Shown here one piece after another: positions 47,486-59,642 of a DNA stretch of 64,000 bases. Location: NCBI GenBank assembly GCA_959347315.1, contig OY365806.1, forward strand, positions 55,851,217 to 55,915,216. Reading direction: 5' to 3'. The stretch comes from Bimastos eiseni. Lineage: Eukaryota; Annelida; Clitellata; Crassiclitellata; Lumbricidae. Within the stretch, counting starts at the first letter, position 1, and each line of letters opens with the position of its first letter. The position numbers were made by a program, and so were the translations under genes. The notes below the pieces were generated by a model, which saw only the letters and a list, made by a program, of their open reading frames with translations, ran no database searches and was not told the DNA's origin.

Positions 47486-49729
47486 GAATGACCGCTCTGT
47501 TACAGCATCTTGTTGAAGGTTATGATCACATCTCGCATCATCTGTATTCCTTCTTTTATTTTGGTGGCTCAACTGCTTGCATGCTTAGTTTTGTAATTGT
47601 AATTTTAAAAAATTTATAGAGTACCAATTGTTGTAAGTTTGTGACTAAGTTTGTGTCCTGCATTTAGCTTTCAAGTGGAGCTAAATTTCGGTTTATGATT
47701 ATGGTTATTTTGGCCAGTTATGCCTACAGATAGATATCTTACATCTACAACCTAACTGAACAATTAAAGACCTGTTTTGATGAGCTTCCTTAGCAGAGTG
47801 TTTACAGAACATTACATACATCTTCTGTTGTACTGAAGTTGCACCCGTTTTGCAGTGCTTCTCAAAGTTTTCAATAGTAGTGATATGATTGTTTTTCATT
47901 GATGTAGCGCATACAAGACAAATGATCGATTAGTGCTTCTTGGTAGAAATGATCAGATGATGATTATGTACTCATGCGATCACAGGCAGTTGATTAAAAG
48001 GATCACATGATCATGTCATGATGTTTATTATTTAGTAGATCTGCAAAATGTAGAAAGATCTTAAGAGATAATAATATGTCTATCATGAACATTTTGATTT
48101 CATTGCAAATGGCTAACGTATGCATCTCACTTCATTTGCATTCTTGTGCAAGGAGAATGTGAGTACATAAAAGGGATTTTCATGCCATTTAGTTGCTTGG
48201 ATATCTTGCGATTTGAGAAGAGAATGTATCTCTCAATATGGTTAAACTTCTCGTTGTTTGATCACGCTGATTTCGTACTTTTTCTTTCGTCACAGAAATG
48301 CTACAGTCGGGAAGAAACGTTTGCTGATTTGGAGACGTTGGCGGAATTCCTTTGTAATCAGAAGTCTGCATTCCATTTTTATCAATGATGTAATAATAGT
48401 ACAAGGGTTAAATTGATGCAAAATCAAATGCTCAGCAATTTTTTAATCATTGCATAATGCAATTTGTGTGTGTCATGTTTTCAGTATGTTTATGTTTAAG
48501 AATTTGCTGCTTTTTTGTAGCACTTAAATTTTAACAGGAAGTCACAGATCTGGCTATTTTGTCACATATTTTGAATTGATTGTCCAAGCTTAATTTTTTA
48601 ACTGTCTGTCACATTGATTGATATTGTTTGTGTTGCCTTTTGAACTTTGTCAGGAGCCATTATCATATTTCAGGTGTGCTGTATTGTAACTTCAATGCAG
48701 TACTGTTTTGTAGTTAAGCGATCATGTAGTTCTTCATGTTTGAAGTACTGCCAGTGCCCAGGAGCAAAGCTAAATAGCTGTGGAAGTTTTCCTGTTTGAC
48801 AACCATTCCTTTTGAGAGCAGTTTGTGATGCCAGGATCACTATATAACCTAATGAGGCATTCATTGAATGCTGTCAAATAAGACATTCTAAATGGCTGAT
48901 AGGACTAGCCATCCCTAAACCCTGTGGAGACACTTGCTAGGGTGGCGTGCAAAAACTTTCTTCGATTACACTCGAATTTATTTTGAGGTAGAAAGTACTT
49001 TATAAAGCTTTTTAACTAGGCACAACTTGTCCATTACAAAAGTTTAATTGCAGAATCTTTAGAAGGGTTTTTTTAATGTGGCATTTCACAATTTTTTCAC
49101 AGATCTATTCATTTTGTATACTCGAGTTTTTTTTTGAGTGTTTTAATGTATTTTTTAAAGAATGCTTTAAAGATAGTTGTACTTTATACAGTTATACAAG
49201 ACTATTATCATTATCATATTTAAGGGAAACGTGTTAGGCATAGAAGACTGTTAAAGGAATAATGCCTCCGTAGTGAAATATCATTTATAGCAAAATCGGG
49301 TTTAAACATATTTTGAAATTGTATTTAGGTGATATAGTGTGAACACGGGTCAAAAGTAATCACTTTGAATTTTTATAATGAATTGTTGATGATGATAGTA
49401 GTAGGTTAATAAATAAACTTCTTGAGCCTCAAGATTAAAAAATTACTAGATTCAGTGATTATACTAAAATTAAATATAAATATTTCATTGGACACATGAA
49501 CTGATTTATATTTAGATATTTCCAAGACATCTTGCAGTCTTATCGAGTACTGAACAAATCAAAAGACTCCTTTCCCTATTATTCGCGGTTCAGTATTATA
49601 AGTGTAAAGTAGAAGCGACTTTGCTTCTCTGAGCTTATCTCAGATTTATTGTCATTGTTACAATGTGTGCATGCAAATTAATCCTAAATCTGTCATCATG
49701 TTCTTTGTTCAAACTCACAGGTGATCAGT

Positions 49730-49863
49730 TCTTTAAGCTAGCCCCTCTTTGGGGTAGCTCTGGGAAATTTTGACGGATTTCTGCCCTGGAAGCGATTTGA
49801 ACTCCCGACCGTGACTATTTACAATAATTTTCTAACCATTAGACTATCGTACATTATGCACAG
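49730..49863 (-). mobile_element. tRNA-derived SINE, minus strand
   Basis: On the minus strand, TAGTCTAATGGTTAGAA (A box, 49833-49849) and GGGAGTTCAAATC (B box, 49794-49806) have tRNA spacing. A non-tRNA body follows. The A box is of tRNA-Glu/Asp/Gly type. A fresh tRNA gene is ruled out by poor arms. The regions 47486-49729 and 49864-51573 show no gene, apart from a SINE-tail-like piece at 50162-50203. Confidence 0.7.
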
Positions 49864-51573
49864 AAACTGGTTTTAAATAATTATGTATAAGTGACCAGCA
49901 GTTGGGGTCACTGAGTGCAAAATGTTTCTGTAAGCTCTTTATAAATTAAGCATTTCTGTGTGTATCTCCAGTTTTACCAAGTTTTTTCAAAGATGGAACA
50001 TTTCCTGCTCTGACAAGTTCCTTGTCACCCTTATGTGAACTGAGATGGAGCTCTGTGAATCACCTGGTGACCTGGAATGGACTTTAGGTGGCACTGTGTC
50101 TGATGCCAATATGCTGTTTTTTTCCTGGCCATAAGATAGTTTCATGTGTTTGGTTTTGGGTAGCGCTCCCGAGTAGACTCTTTAAGAGGCGCTAAAAATA
50201 CTAATAATCACAACCGGGAAAATGAGAAGTGAAGCAAGCAATATTTGATCTTGGCACGTGATGCCTTATTTTCATCGTAGGCTGCCTTGGTTCTTATGTT
50301 CAGTTGCTGTGTTCAGATTTAGCGTTCGTTGTTTCACGAATGATTAGACACTGTTGTTTTTATACCGACAATAAATGAAAATCATATTGTTTATTATGTC
50401 TTTTAATTGCTCATGTTTGGTTCTTCCACCATAGTCTGATAAATACATGTGGCCAGGGGAAGAATGCCTGGATGAGTGCTCCTTAATAGCAAATAATCGG
50501 ATTAACTTGATGCCTTCCAACAGCATGATTAGTCAGGTCCTTTTCCACTATCATTTCCGGTATCATTATCGTTATATTACCTCAAGCGATGTTATAACTC
50601 AACAGAAAATGATTATTATAATTATACAGTTGTATCACGTATGTATAAAATTATTTTTGCCCATAACTAAAAATGGCTATCCCTTAAATCTGTTCAACAA
50701 CTATTTCTTCTTTTATGAAACAAATGTCTGTCAAATATCTGTTTACAGGGTTAATTAATGGTATTTGTATTTATTAATTTATATGGCTCTGCTGACATCT
50801 GTGGATATTCAGTAGCACCCCAGTGTGAAAATTGTAATTGTGATAACAATTTCTAGAGCATCGTCAGTAGCAAGCTACTCCTAAGGTGCTTTACATAACA
50901 GTGTGCTGTTGGCGCAAATGTGAAAAAAACTGTCGCAATTGTGAAAAAAGCACGACAGCCGAAAAAGTTTTGAGGAGGTAGAATGATAAGAGATTGAGAT
51001 GAGGGAAGAGCATTGCATCTGGAGGGTCTAATGGTGGAAGAAGATCGCGTTTGGGCCATAGTGGTCCTAACTTCTAGAATGAAAGGAACATGCAAGCCCA
51101 AGGATCGCAGAGGTCGATGAGAAGTTAAGGAAAGAGGGAATCGAATGTGATGCATGAAATATATTGCAGCAATACCCAGTTAGGACTTAATGACCAGGAC
51201 TAGAAATTTGAACTGAATGAGAGCTGATAGAGGAGTCGATTGACCATAAACAGGAAGATGGAGAATTTCTGAAGATGACCATTGAGAACTGGATGGACGG
51301 ACCTTGTTATAGATAATAGAAATTAATAGATAAACAAAATATTACCATGTAGGTCACTGGGGACACTTCTTTCATGGTCATTGCTTCAGTCAAAATGTAA
51401 GCCATGGGAATTTTAGGGATTGGAAATCTACTTTGGTGGCCAGACTATCAGAAAATAACAGTTGAAATTGTATCATAAAACATATAATAAAAATCACTTA
51501 AATCAGATGTAATTTACTAGTAACCTTGCCATAGTACAAAGGAAAGGGATTACAAGGTTAATTAATAGTTTCA

Positions 51574-51660
51574 TGCATGCATACATACATACAGACAGAC
51601 AGACATAGTGAGAGGGAGAGAATAAGAGACATACATACTTACATACAGATATAGTGAGAG
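51574..51660. repeat. CATA/GACA microsatellite
   Basis: Runs of CATA then CAGA/GACA units, and a second short CATA run. Confidence 0.85.
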
Positions 51661-51699
51661 AGCTAGAGTAAGCTTTACACAAAACAAAGCTCACAGTAA

Positions 51700-52178
51700 G
51701 GGGCCGTCCACATATTACGTACGCATCGATGGGAGGAGATTTCGAATTTCGGCGGTTTTGCGTACGGTGCGTATGTTGGGGGAGGGGTTCCGAAAATATG
51801 TACGTACACAAATGTAATTGTCTAATTATGACGTGTATAATATGGAATATGGAAATCAGAACTGCAAACCCAATCTCAGACTATACTCCTGCTTAATCAA
51901 TTTTATGAAGCTTAAAATTTTAAAATGCGATTATTGCTAGTGTTTTATTTCTTCATATCACAGTTAACCAATTTAAGCTGTCAAATATGATGCTTAACAA
52001 AAATAAATAGCCCGTGGTAAAATCAATGTCTTATAGATGTCTTTAGCTATTTATCCTTTGCAATGAACTTAGATGTACTTACGCATGGGGGGTCCATAAA
52101 ATGTACACACTGCAACAGAGGGAGGGAGTCCGGAAATCCGATTTTTTGCGTAGGCCTACGTCATATTTAGATGGCCCC
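51700..52178. mobile_element. PIF/Harbinger-like MITE with TAA duplications
   Basis: A 479-bp element flanked by TAA at 51697-51699 and 52179-52181. Left end GGGGCCGTCCACATATTACG; right end, read inward, GGGGCCATCTAAATATGACG. A 3-bp TWA duplication fits PIF/Harbinger. No transposase. Confidence 0.75.
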
Positions 52179-52206
52179 TAAGTTTGGTTTCAAAACATGA
52201 AATTTC

Positions 52207-52212
52207 TTTATT
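52207..52212 (-). promoter_or_regulatory. Candidate poly(A) signal for the lachesin-like gene
   Basis: AATAAA on the minus strand, about 620 bases past the stop at 52832. Another lies near 51,940. Position is the only support. Confidence 0.25.
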
Positions 52213-52491
52213 ATAGTAAATGGTTTTAACTTGGTCTACAGTGTTGCAATACAACTCGTGGTCCTATATATTTGCGAGGCTAACGCAAACTTATCTGTCA
52301 CAGTCATTTTTTTGTTACTCGTGTCTTCATACTTTTTCACGTGACATGATTCCGTTGACTCTTTTCATGCCTAGGTTGTGTTGCATTTTTCACAATAACA
52401 AGATAGTAAAAATCTGACAGCTTATGTTCTTCTGAATGAGGCCATGCAGGGACTACATAACGTTACTCGTCAATGGATTTTGTAGTTGAGA

Positions 52492-52632
52492 CATTGCATG
52501 TATTAAACTAATAATACATTGCATGTATTAAACTAATAATACATTGCATGTATTAAACTAATAATACATTGCATGTACTAAACTAATAATACATTGCATG
52601 TATTAAACTAATAATACATTGCATGTATTAAA
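52492..52632. repeat. 25-bp minisatellite
   Basis: About 5.6 copies of ATTGCATGTATTAAACTAAT+AATAC, one with a single change. Lies 200 bp past the end of the lachesin-like coding region. Confidence 0.93.
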
Positions 52633-52831
52633 GGTTAACATATACTTATATTCGCCAAAATTAATCACTAAGAGTCGAATCTGGTTACGGTCTTTGCTTC
52701 TGATCGAGTGTTCCGACGACACAATGATCAGACATCAAAGAATAATTAGGACATAATTATAGCCTCTCGGTTCATTCACACTTGATTATTGCAACGGCCG
52801 AACAGAAGGACCTGATAGCTCGTCCCTCTCC

Positions 52832-52977
52832 TCATATGATGAAAAAGAACTGATTGCAGATGGTTGTGGGGACGATACAGCAGATGAGCTGAAGCAGCAG
52901 CCAGAGAGTCCCTAGCTTCGTCTGGTCTTCTTTGCCGTTCGTTATTAGAGACCCAACGATACGGTGATTGGATGGCT
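52832..52977 (-). CDS. Last exon: hydrophilic stalk and GPI-type hydrophobic tail
   Basis: The acceptor TTGACAG at 52978-52984 joins the split codon to give E-PSNHRIVGSLITNGKEDQ. A hydrophobic run follows (TLWLLLQLICCIVP...FFFII), then TGA at 52832-52834. The order matches GPI-signal ends of lachesin/IgLON proteins: short polar stalk, small residues, then a terminal hydrophobic stretch with no cytoplasmic tail. The frame upstream of the acceptor is intronic. Confidence 0.78.
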
Positions 52978-55900
52978 CTGTCAACACAAAATCATTATAC
53001 GCAGACAAATCATTTGTTATATCATTTAATAGGCTATCGCCAACCGATTTAGCGCCCAGAGATGAATAAGGGCTTACGCGTAAATAGGAATTGCCTATTA
53101 AAGTATTGTAATGTTCAATGATGTTCATAAATGTAACATGTTTTGAAAAATAATTATTACGAAGAGACCTAGGTAGGCCTATATAGGGTCTGCTATAATA
53201 TCTTTGAACAATTGTACTGCATCGTCTAATTCCGATGCATTTTGTGCGTTGCGCGAGTGAAGACAGGACCGACAGAACGTCCAGAATGATCGTCCAATCA
53301 GGACGTCTACTCTTGGCGAGAAGTAGCCTACGCTGTTTCAACGTGAAGGGTCATTATGACATTCCCAGCTGCAGCGTGTTCTACTGTTCATTCAAAATTG
53401 CCACCCTTTAAGAGGGAAACCAATCCCATGACAATAATTAGAAACTGAGACCAAGACCGCATCTTTAAGACCAAGACTAAAGCCGATGCAGTCGAGACCA
53501 AAATCAGTTTACCAGTCTCGAGACCAAGACCGGGGTCTCGAGACCACATAACTGACGAATACTGACCATTTTTGTTATCGAGCTTGAACAGATGCGTATT
53601 GTTCTGGAGTTCATTTCGCCATCGCCTAGAAGTGGAAAAGGAGCGGAAGTCAGCAGCAGCACTGAGGTGATGGGAAGGTTGGTGTGTCGTCCTGCCACTG
53701 GCCTCCCATCCATCTCGATGCGGGAGACGGTCATTCACTTCCGGTGACGTCGTCAATGGTCGACCCTCGATCGAGTCAGTGTATTCTACAGTATAAACAC
53801 ATAATTGTCTGTTGGTACTCATCTGCTTTCAATCCTCATCTGATGAAGACCTGTTTGGTGTTCATCAGAGAGACGGTCGACGGTGTGAATTCCGATACGA
53901 GGATGAGAAAAGCTGATCATGCTACACTAGGATAGAGACGCGTCCGTAAACAACATTTTGAACCAGGGCTGCAAACATGTTGGTCTTTTGGTTATTTGGT
54001 TTTTTGGTTTAAAAAAAGGAAATTTTTGGTTTTTTGAAATATATTTTTTAGATTTACTAATATTACTATTATATTACTAATTATGTTATTCAGTCGGCAA
54101 TCAATTAATTATATAAAGAAGTTGGAGCTCATTTTCATGCTGTGTTTAATGCTTTTTATAACAGAACTGTTGCTACAAGATCCAAAGGGAAACTAAAAAC
54201 CAAAAAGCCAAACAAAACCAAAAAACAACTTTTGATTTTTTAAATCTTGGGTTTTTGCACCCCTGTTTTGAACAGGGCCTACATACAATGTAAGCCTACA
54301 TGAACTTTCTTAGCTATTGCGTCAGTGAATGAGTCTGCATATTGTAGTGTTCGATCAATGAGGCGGTCAAAAGTTTGAACGAATTATGAGTTTTTAGAAG
54401 CATTTCGGCAGCTAACCTTCTCAGTAAGGACCTGCTATTGACGAGACCAACGAGGTAATGGAAGAAGTTCTATTGCGAAAGATAGGCCTATACAATTGAA
54501 TAGCCATTTCCTTTTCCTGTAAGTCGCAACCGAAACATGAACTCGACTACATTCAAAGACCGCTGAAACTGATGTCACCAAGCCCTACGAAGAACTAATT
54601 CTACACGGCTATTAATTTTATTTTACCACTCAACCGAAACTAAATTAGTAGTTCATCGCGTAGGACCTTATTCTAGCAGACCGACCTACGCGAGTAACAG
54701 GGATGTTGGCTTCCCAACAGACATACATGTAGGGCTATTTCTTTCCTATTTATTAATAAATCGAGGATGGATAGATTCGCCGCCCACTATCTGCGCCCTA
54801 TTAAATGCCATCCATCATAACTCTTTACAAGGCCCTACAGTAACAATACCCAGACCACCACACGTAGGCCTGCATAATAAATTGCCAATTGGCCTGATTT
54901 CTGATTACCTTTACCTTACATAACCTCCTCGTGTGCTTGAGTGGTTGAACACACATTGAAGATCTGTAATAGCTACCTCTGTAAAACTCAGATGTCGATT
55001 GCAATTGTTCATCTGAAATTTCATTTCCAACCAAAATAGGACATCGCAAACATTGTCTACTGTCTAGGCGACACTCATGCGTTATCGGGGGCATTTAGAC
55101 ATGTTTATTTAATCTAAGAACATTAGACCAACCTACATGGGCTACATGTAATTATCATAGCACGAATCCAAAACACTATGGTTAGCTGGAACAATGAAGA
55201 GAATAATTTCTGAGAATGATTTATACCGTAGAGCACCATTCCTGCCTCGTCACGGCCGAGTGAGTTGGCAGCGACGCACTTGTACTCTCCGAAGTCCAGA
55301 GCATCTGAGATGTGGATGCGGAGGCTGAGCGTCAGAGTGTGTTCTCCTTCGTCGTACGCTTCGATCCGGTGCTTCATGGAGCTTGTGATTCTCCGTCCGT
55401 CTTTCTCCCAAAAGTTGGATGCGTGTGGAAAGGCTGTGATGGCACACTCGAGGATCGTCTCTCTTCCTTTCATCTGACCAATGCGTCGATTCGGCATTGA
55501 TATATGAGGAGCGACTTCAACAACGACAACGAATATAGCAAATGAGTGTCATCATCATAGTCATAACCATCGCTACCATTTTTATTTTTGTTGCCACTGT
55601 AATCATTCTTCTTGTTGCTGGTATTGCAATGATAAAATAATAATGATAATGATGATGATGACGACGATGACGACAATGACGATGACGACGATGATGATGA
55701 TTATGACGATGATGATGATGATGCTGATGACGATACTAATAATAATAATAAGCTGCCCTTGCGGAGCTTTGGTGGACAGAACCGGACACCACGGACTTTC
55801 CTGCGTCCTAAGCCCTAGACGTTGGCCCAGACACCCCGCTACCAATTAATGAACCCACGGACCGGCTGAGATCGGACGGGAAAAGACCGGACGGAATCAC

Positions 55901-58900
55901 TTACAACTCATGGCGTGCGGGTCGCAACCTGGTCTGGGACGCGACTGTGTCGGACACGCTGGCAAAAGTCCTACCTGCCGGACACGTCCCAGAAGTCCGC
56001 AGCAGCAGTAGAGAGATCCGCGGCGCGATAAACTGAGAAATACGTCGAGCTGGCCATCACGCACACCATTATCCCCGTGGCCTTCAAAACTCTTGGGAAT
56101 ATTAACGTCGAGGGCCTGGAGTTCTTGACGGATCTCGGGCGTAGACTGACCGCCGCGTCTGGGGAAAAGCGGGAAACGTCTTACCCTGTTCCAACGCCTC
56201 TCGATCACCATAGAGCGCCTTAACGCAATATAGCGTTCAAAGGCTCTTTCGCCACTTGTGAGACCGACAAGTACGGCAATTCCGGACTACATTTTCTAAT
56301 TCTTTTTAATGTTCTAGTCCATGAGGAATCATGTATACCTCGGGGCAAAAAAATAATAATAATAAACCAACTTCGAGGACTATATTCATTCAGAACAATG
56401 CCCCCTATTTTGTTTAATCCCGAGAGATCATATGTACCTCTGTGATAAAAATAATAATAAATCTTTAGGATTCGTCCATTATCCGCTTGAAGGTCCACGA
56501 CAGGGAAACGAGTGCCACCCTTAATTACGTTCAACGTTGCGTAGACCAATGCATGGTGTTATTTCACTTAGGCCTACTTTTTTGGAAAGTAAGGATCGGA
56601 TGCAAGACAACGGGAATGACTTAGCAACAACCTTTCCAAATAGTTTTAAACATCCTCATGGAGTATAAATTTTGCGATTTATATATGGCCTGATTTCTTA
56701 GGAGGAGGGTATAAAACGGAACTGTCACTGTAAAAGCTAAGAGGAAGCAGAATTCGACAATGGCCTTATCATTCGGAAGTTCGGAGATGTTTTCGAGGAA
56801 AGAATAGTAAGCCTCAGTTATATAGTACCTAAGAGTTGAACGCAGACAGGACAAATATACAGGCGATGAATTGAATAGACAATGCCTACATTCGACGGTG
56901 ACTCTGATCTGGCGATTGACGGTTGGAGGAACTCCGTTGTTAGCCGTACATTCGTATATATCGTCGCATTGCCGCGTCACCTTGTCAATGATTAAAGTCA
57001 TTCCCAACGCTCCGAAATCTACAAACAACAATTATGACCAGAATTAGAGCTTAAGAAGTTTACCCTACTAAAAGGTCTTCTATATTATTCTTGCTTGCGG
57101 ATCTATCCTGCTACAGTCTCAAATCAATCCTTGGTCTCAAATGTACTCTTAATTTCATATCCGAAATCCAGGAAAAGGAGGTTGCGAAACCCTTGAATAG
57201 GCTACACTAAAATAGTCATCTTTCTTCGCATTTGCCATAAACTAAACTCAGTTTCACTTCTAGCCAACTTATCATAAATATCATTAAACCGAAACTGCTC
57301 AATTGTCGTTCACAATCACACAATAGGCTCTATGAACAAAGGACCGTATAGCTGCTTGATCTTTCTGCAAATTTTCATAAAGTCAATTATCAATAGACCT
57401 ACTCCTCATAATGCCGTGTCTTGTCGCATCGTCTTCGTCGCATCGCGACGGTTGACTACATGAATGGGAAAGTGATGTCCAATGTTTTCTGTCTCGTACG
57501 ATGTTCATTAAGCTTATGCCTTTAAACCATTAAAAAATATGAAAAAATTCCGGATATTATTGGGTGCGTAAGAGTTGCTTCCTCAGCTAACACACATGCT
57601 TGTAATAAATGCCTTGACTTTTCGTTTTTTCAGAAATTCATGAGAGATTATTCTATGCGACAGCGTGAGCCGAGTTCGGTGTAAAAAGGAGCAAATCTGG
57701 TGTTGCCCTACGTATTTGCGCTAATTCCATCGCCATATTCAATTTATTTGATTGTAACTGATTAACATTATGAATATCACTGGGTTGAAAATTCAGCCCT
57801 GCAAAAAAGGGGTGGGCAAAATGGGTCCGGTTTGGGACCCGATCCAACCCGCCAGCATTTCTACCCGACCCGCCTAAGCTACAGATATTCGTGGCCTGAC
57901 CCGACGAGCGGATCGACTCGACCCGTGAACAGCTCTGTGGCCAGTTGCAACGTATGGTTGCGAAGACTGGACGCTAAAGAAAAACGTATTCAAGCGTTTG
58001 AAAACAAGCGCATAAGATGTGGAGACTATCTGGAGGAAAAATGTTGACAAACAAGCGGGTTTACGAACAATAACGAACAATCCGAGCACGAAAACTGCGC
58101 TACATTATATGGACACATTTTGAGACAGCCGCGGGGCAATATTGAGGGCAGCTTGATGACAGGTCTCGTTGAAGGGAAGAGCAATCGCTGAAGGCCTATA
58201 TATAGGCCTATTATATAGAATGTCTTGGATCGACAATATTATTATGTTCACCTAAACGTTGTGAATCGTTGGCTGATAACACTATGTCTCTTACCAAGTC
58301 CGCTGGTTCTGTGCTTGCAGTTCTTCGTTTCTTTGATGGACATGGCTCTGTTCGTGACGGACTTCCTCTGCCACGTGACGTGTGGCAGAGGAACACCTGT
58401 CACGTTACATATCAACGTCACTGTGTCACCCTCCTGAACTGTCACGTCGATGCTTGACATATCTTCAATTATCTCTGGTGGCACTGCAACAAAGTAGAAT
58501 TGCAAGGACGATATAGAGCTGCAGAGAACGTGCGCCTCTGCTGCAGCGCAGATTGTATGCTGTCATTTCTGCATGATAGCGATGTTTAAAGAACATCGAA
58601 TCGAGATCGATTGATACTTTCTTCTAAATCTAGTTGAGTGAAGTGAGTAAACAAAGACTTATCAACACTGATAAAAGATCAACGATACACCTGAGAATAA
58701 TCACCAATCACCAAACATTGCCGCTGATGAAAAGGCAGTTTATTGTGAAACTAGAAGTCTCTTTGATGAAAATAGAATTTTCATTTATCATAGGCACTAA
58801 AATTAAAACCCTATGTATAATTGTAGGCCTATATAAAAACGATAAAGCGATATGTTAAAATGCGTGCAGAAGTAACAGCTATCTATCCTTCGAAATAAAC

Positions 58901-59610
58901 CTTCTGTTGTAATTTTTAATAATTGAACCAATTCGTGTACATTCAGAAACAAACTGCAAATCTTCAATGAATATATAATCGGTGTTTCGATGATGGCTAC
59001 TTTGAAACAGTCGTGCCTTAGTGCGTCGCTATTTTGGGATCGCGGTTTTGATGATCGCTGTTATGTGATTGCGGTTTTGATGATCGCTGTTATGTGATTG
59101 CGATTTTGATGATCGCTGTTATGTGATTGCGGTTTTGATGATCGCTGTTATGTGATTGCGGTTTTGATGATCGCTGTTATGTGATTGCGGTTTTTAACGT
59201 ACATATAATGATGTAGACCGGACGAGAATGCCCAGCGGATACTTAGACCTATTAGATGCCAGAAGAAAGAGACTCATTTGATAGACTCATATTTCAATAA
59301 TCGAAGCGTTTCTATTAATTAAATCTGTTTTAAAGTTTAAACTGTGCAATATTATTCACAATAAAATTCATTTAACGTAATGAAAATGAAACTGAGAAAT
59401 ACAAAGTAAGATCACACGACATAGTAATAGCAGGTAATAACAAGTTTAAGCAAAGTCGAATATTACATTGCTATATGGCAGCCTCCCTACCCTCACGTCT
59501 CACGATATGTTCATCTATCGGTGGTGAGGCTGCTCACTAATGTTCATCGCTGCGGAGCAGACCACCTTCGAAGCAGCGTGCATGACCTACTTAGGCCATA
59601 CATGTAGGCC

Positions 59611-59642
<32 letters not shown>

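Noticed and set aside
49790..49863. Functional tRNA gene, minus strand
   Set aside because: A and B boxes are good but the acceptor, D and anticodon arms do not pair properly, and a SINE body follows.
52978..53341. Upstream part of a 169-codon minus-strand frame as coding
   Set aside because: Only the last 48 codons are exon; an acceptor at 52978 in the right phase explains the rest as intron.
53388..53822. 144-codon minus-strand frame with Val/Leu repeats
   Set aside because: Half of it is the GACCAAGACC dispersed repeat also present at 32.45 kb, and the other half has no recognised similarity.
55123..55226. Read-through end of the Ig3 frame as the real C-terminus
   Set aside because: A GTATAA donor at 55226 joins in phase to a last exon that restores the family's LYE residues and a GPI-like tail; kept only as a possible minor isoform.
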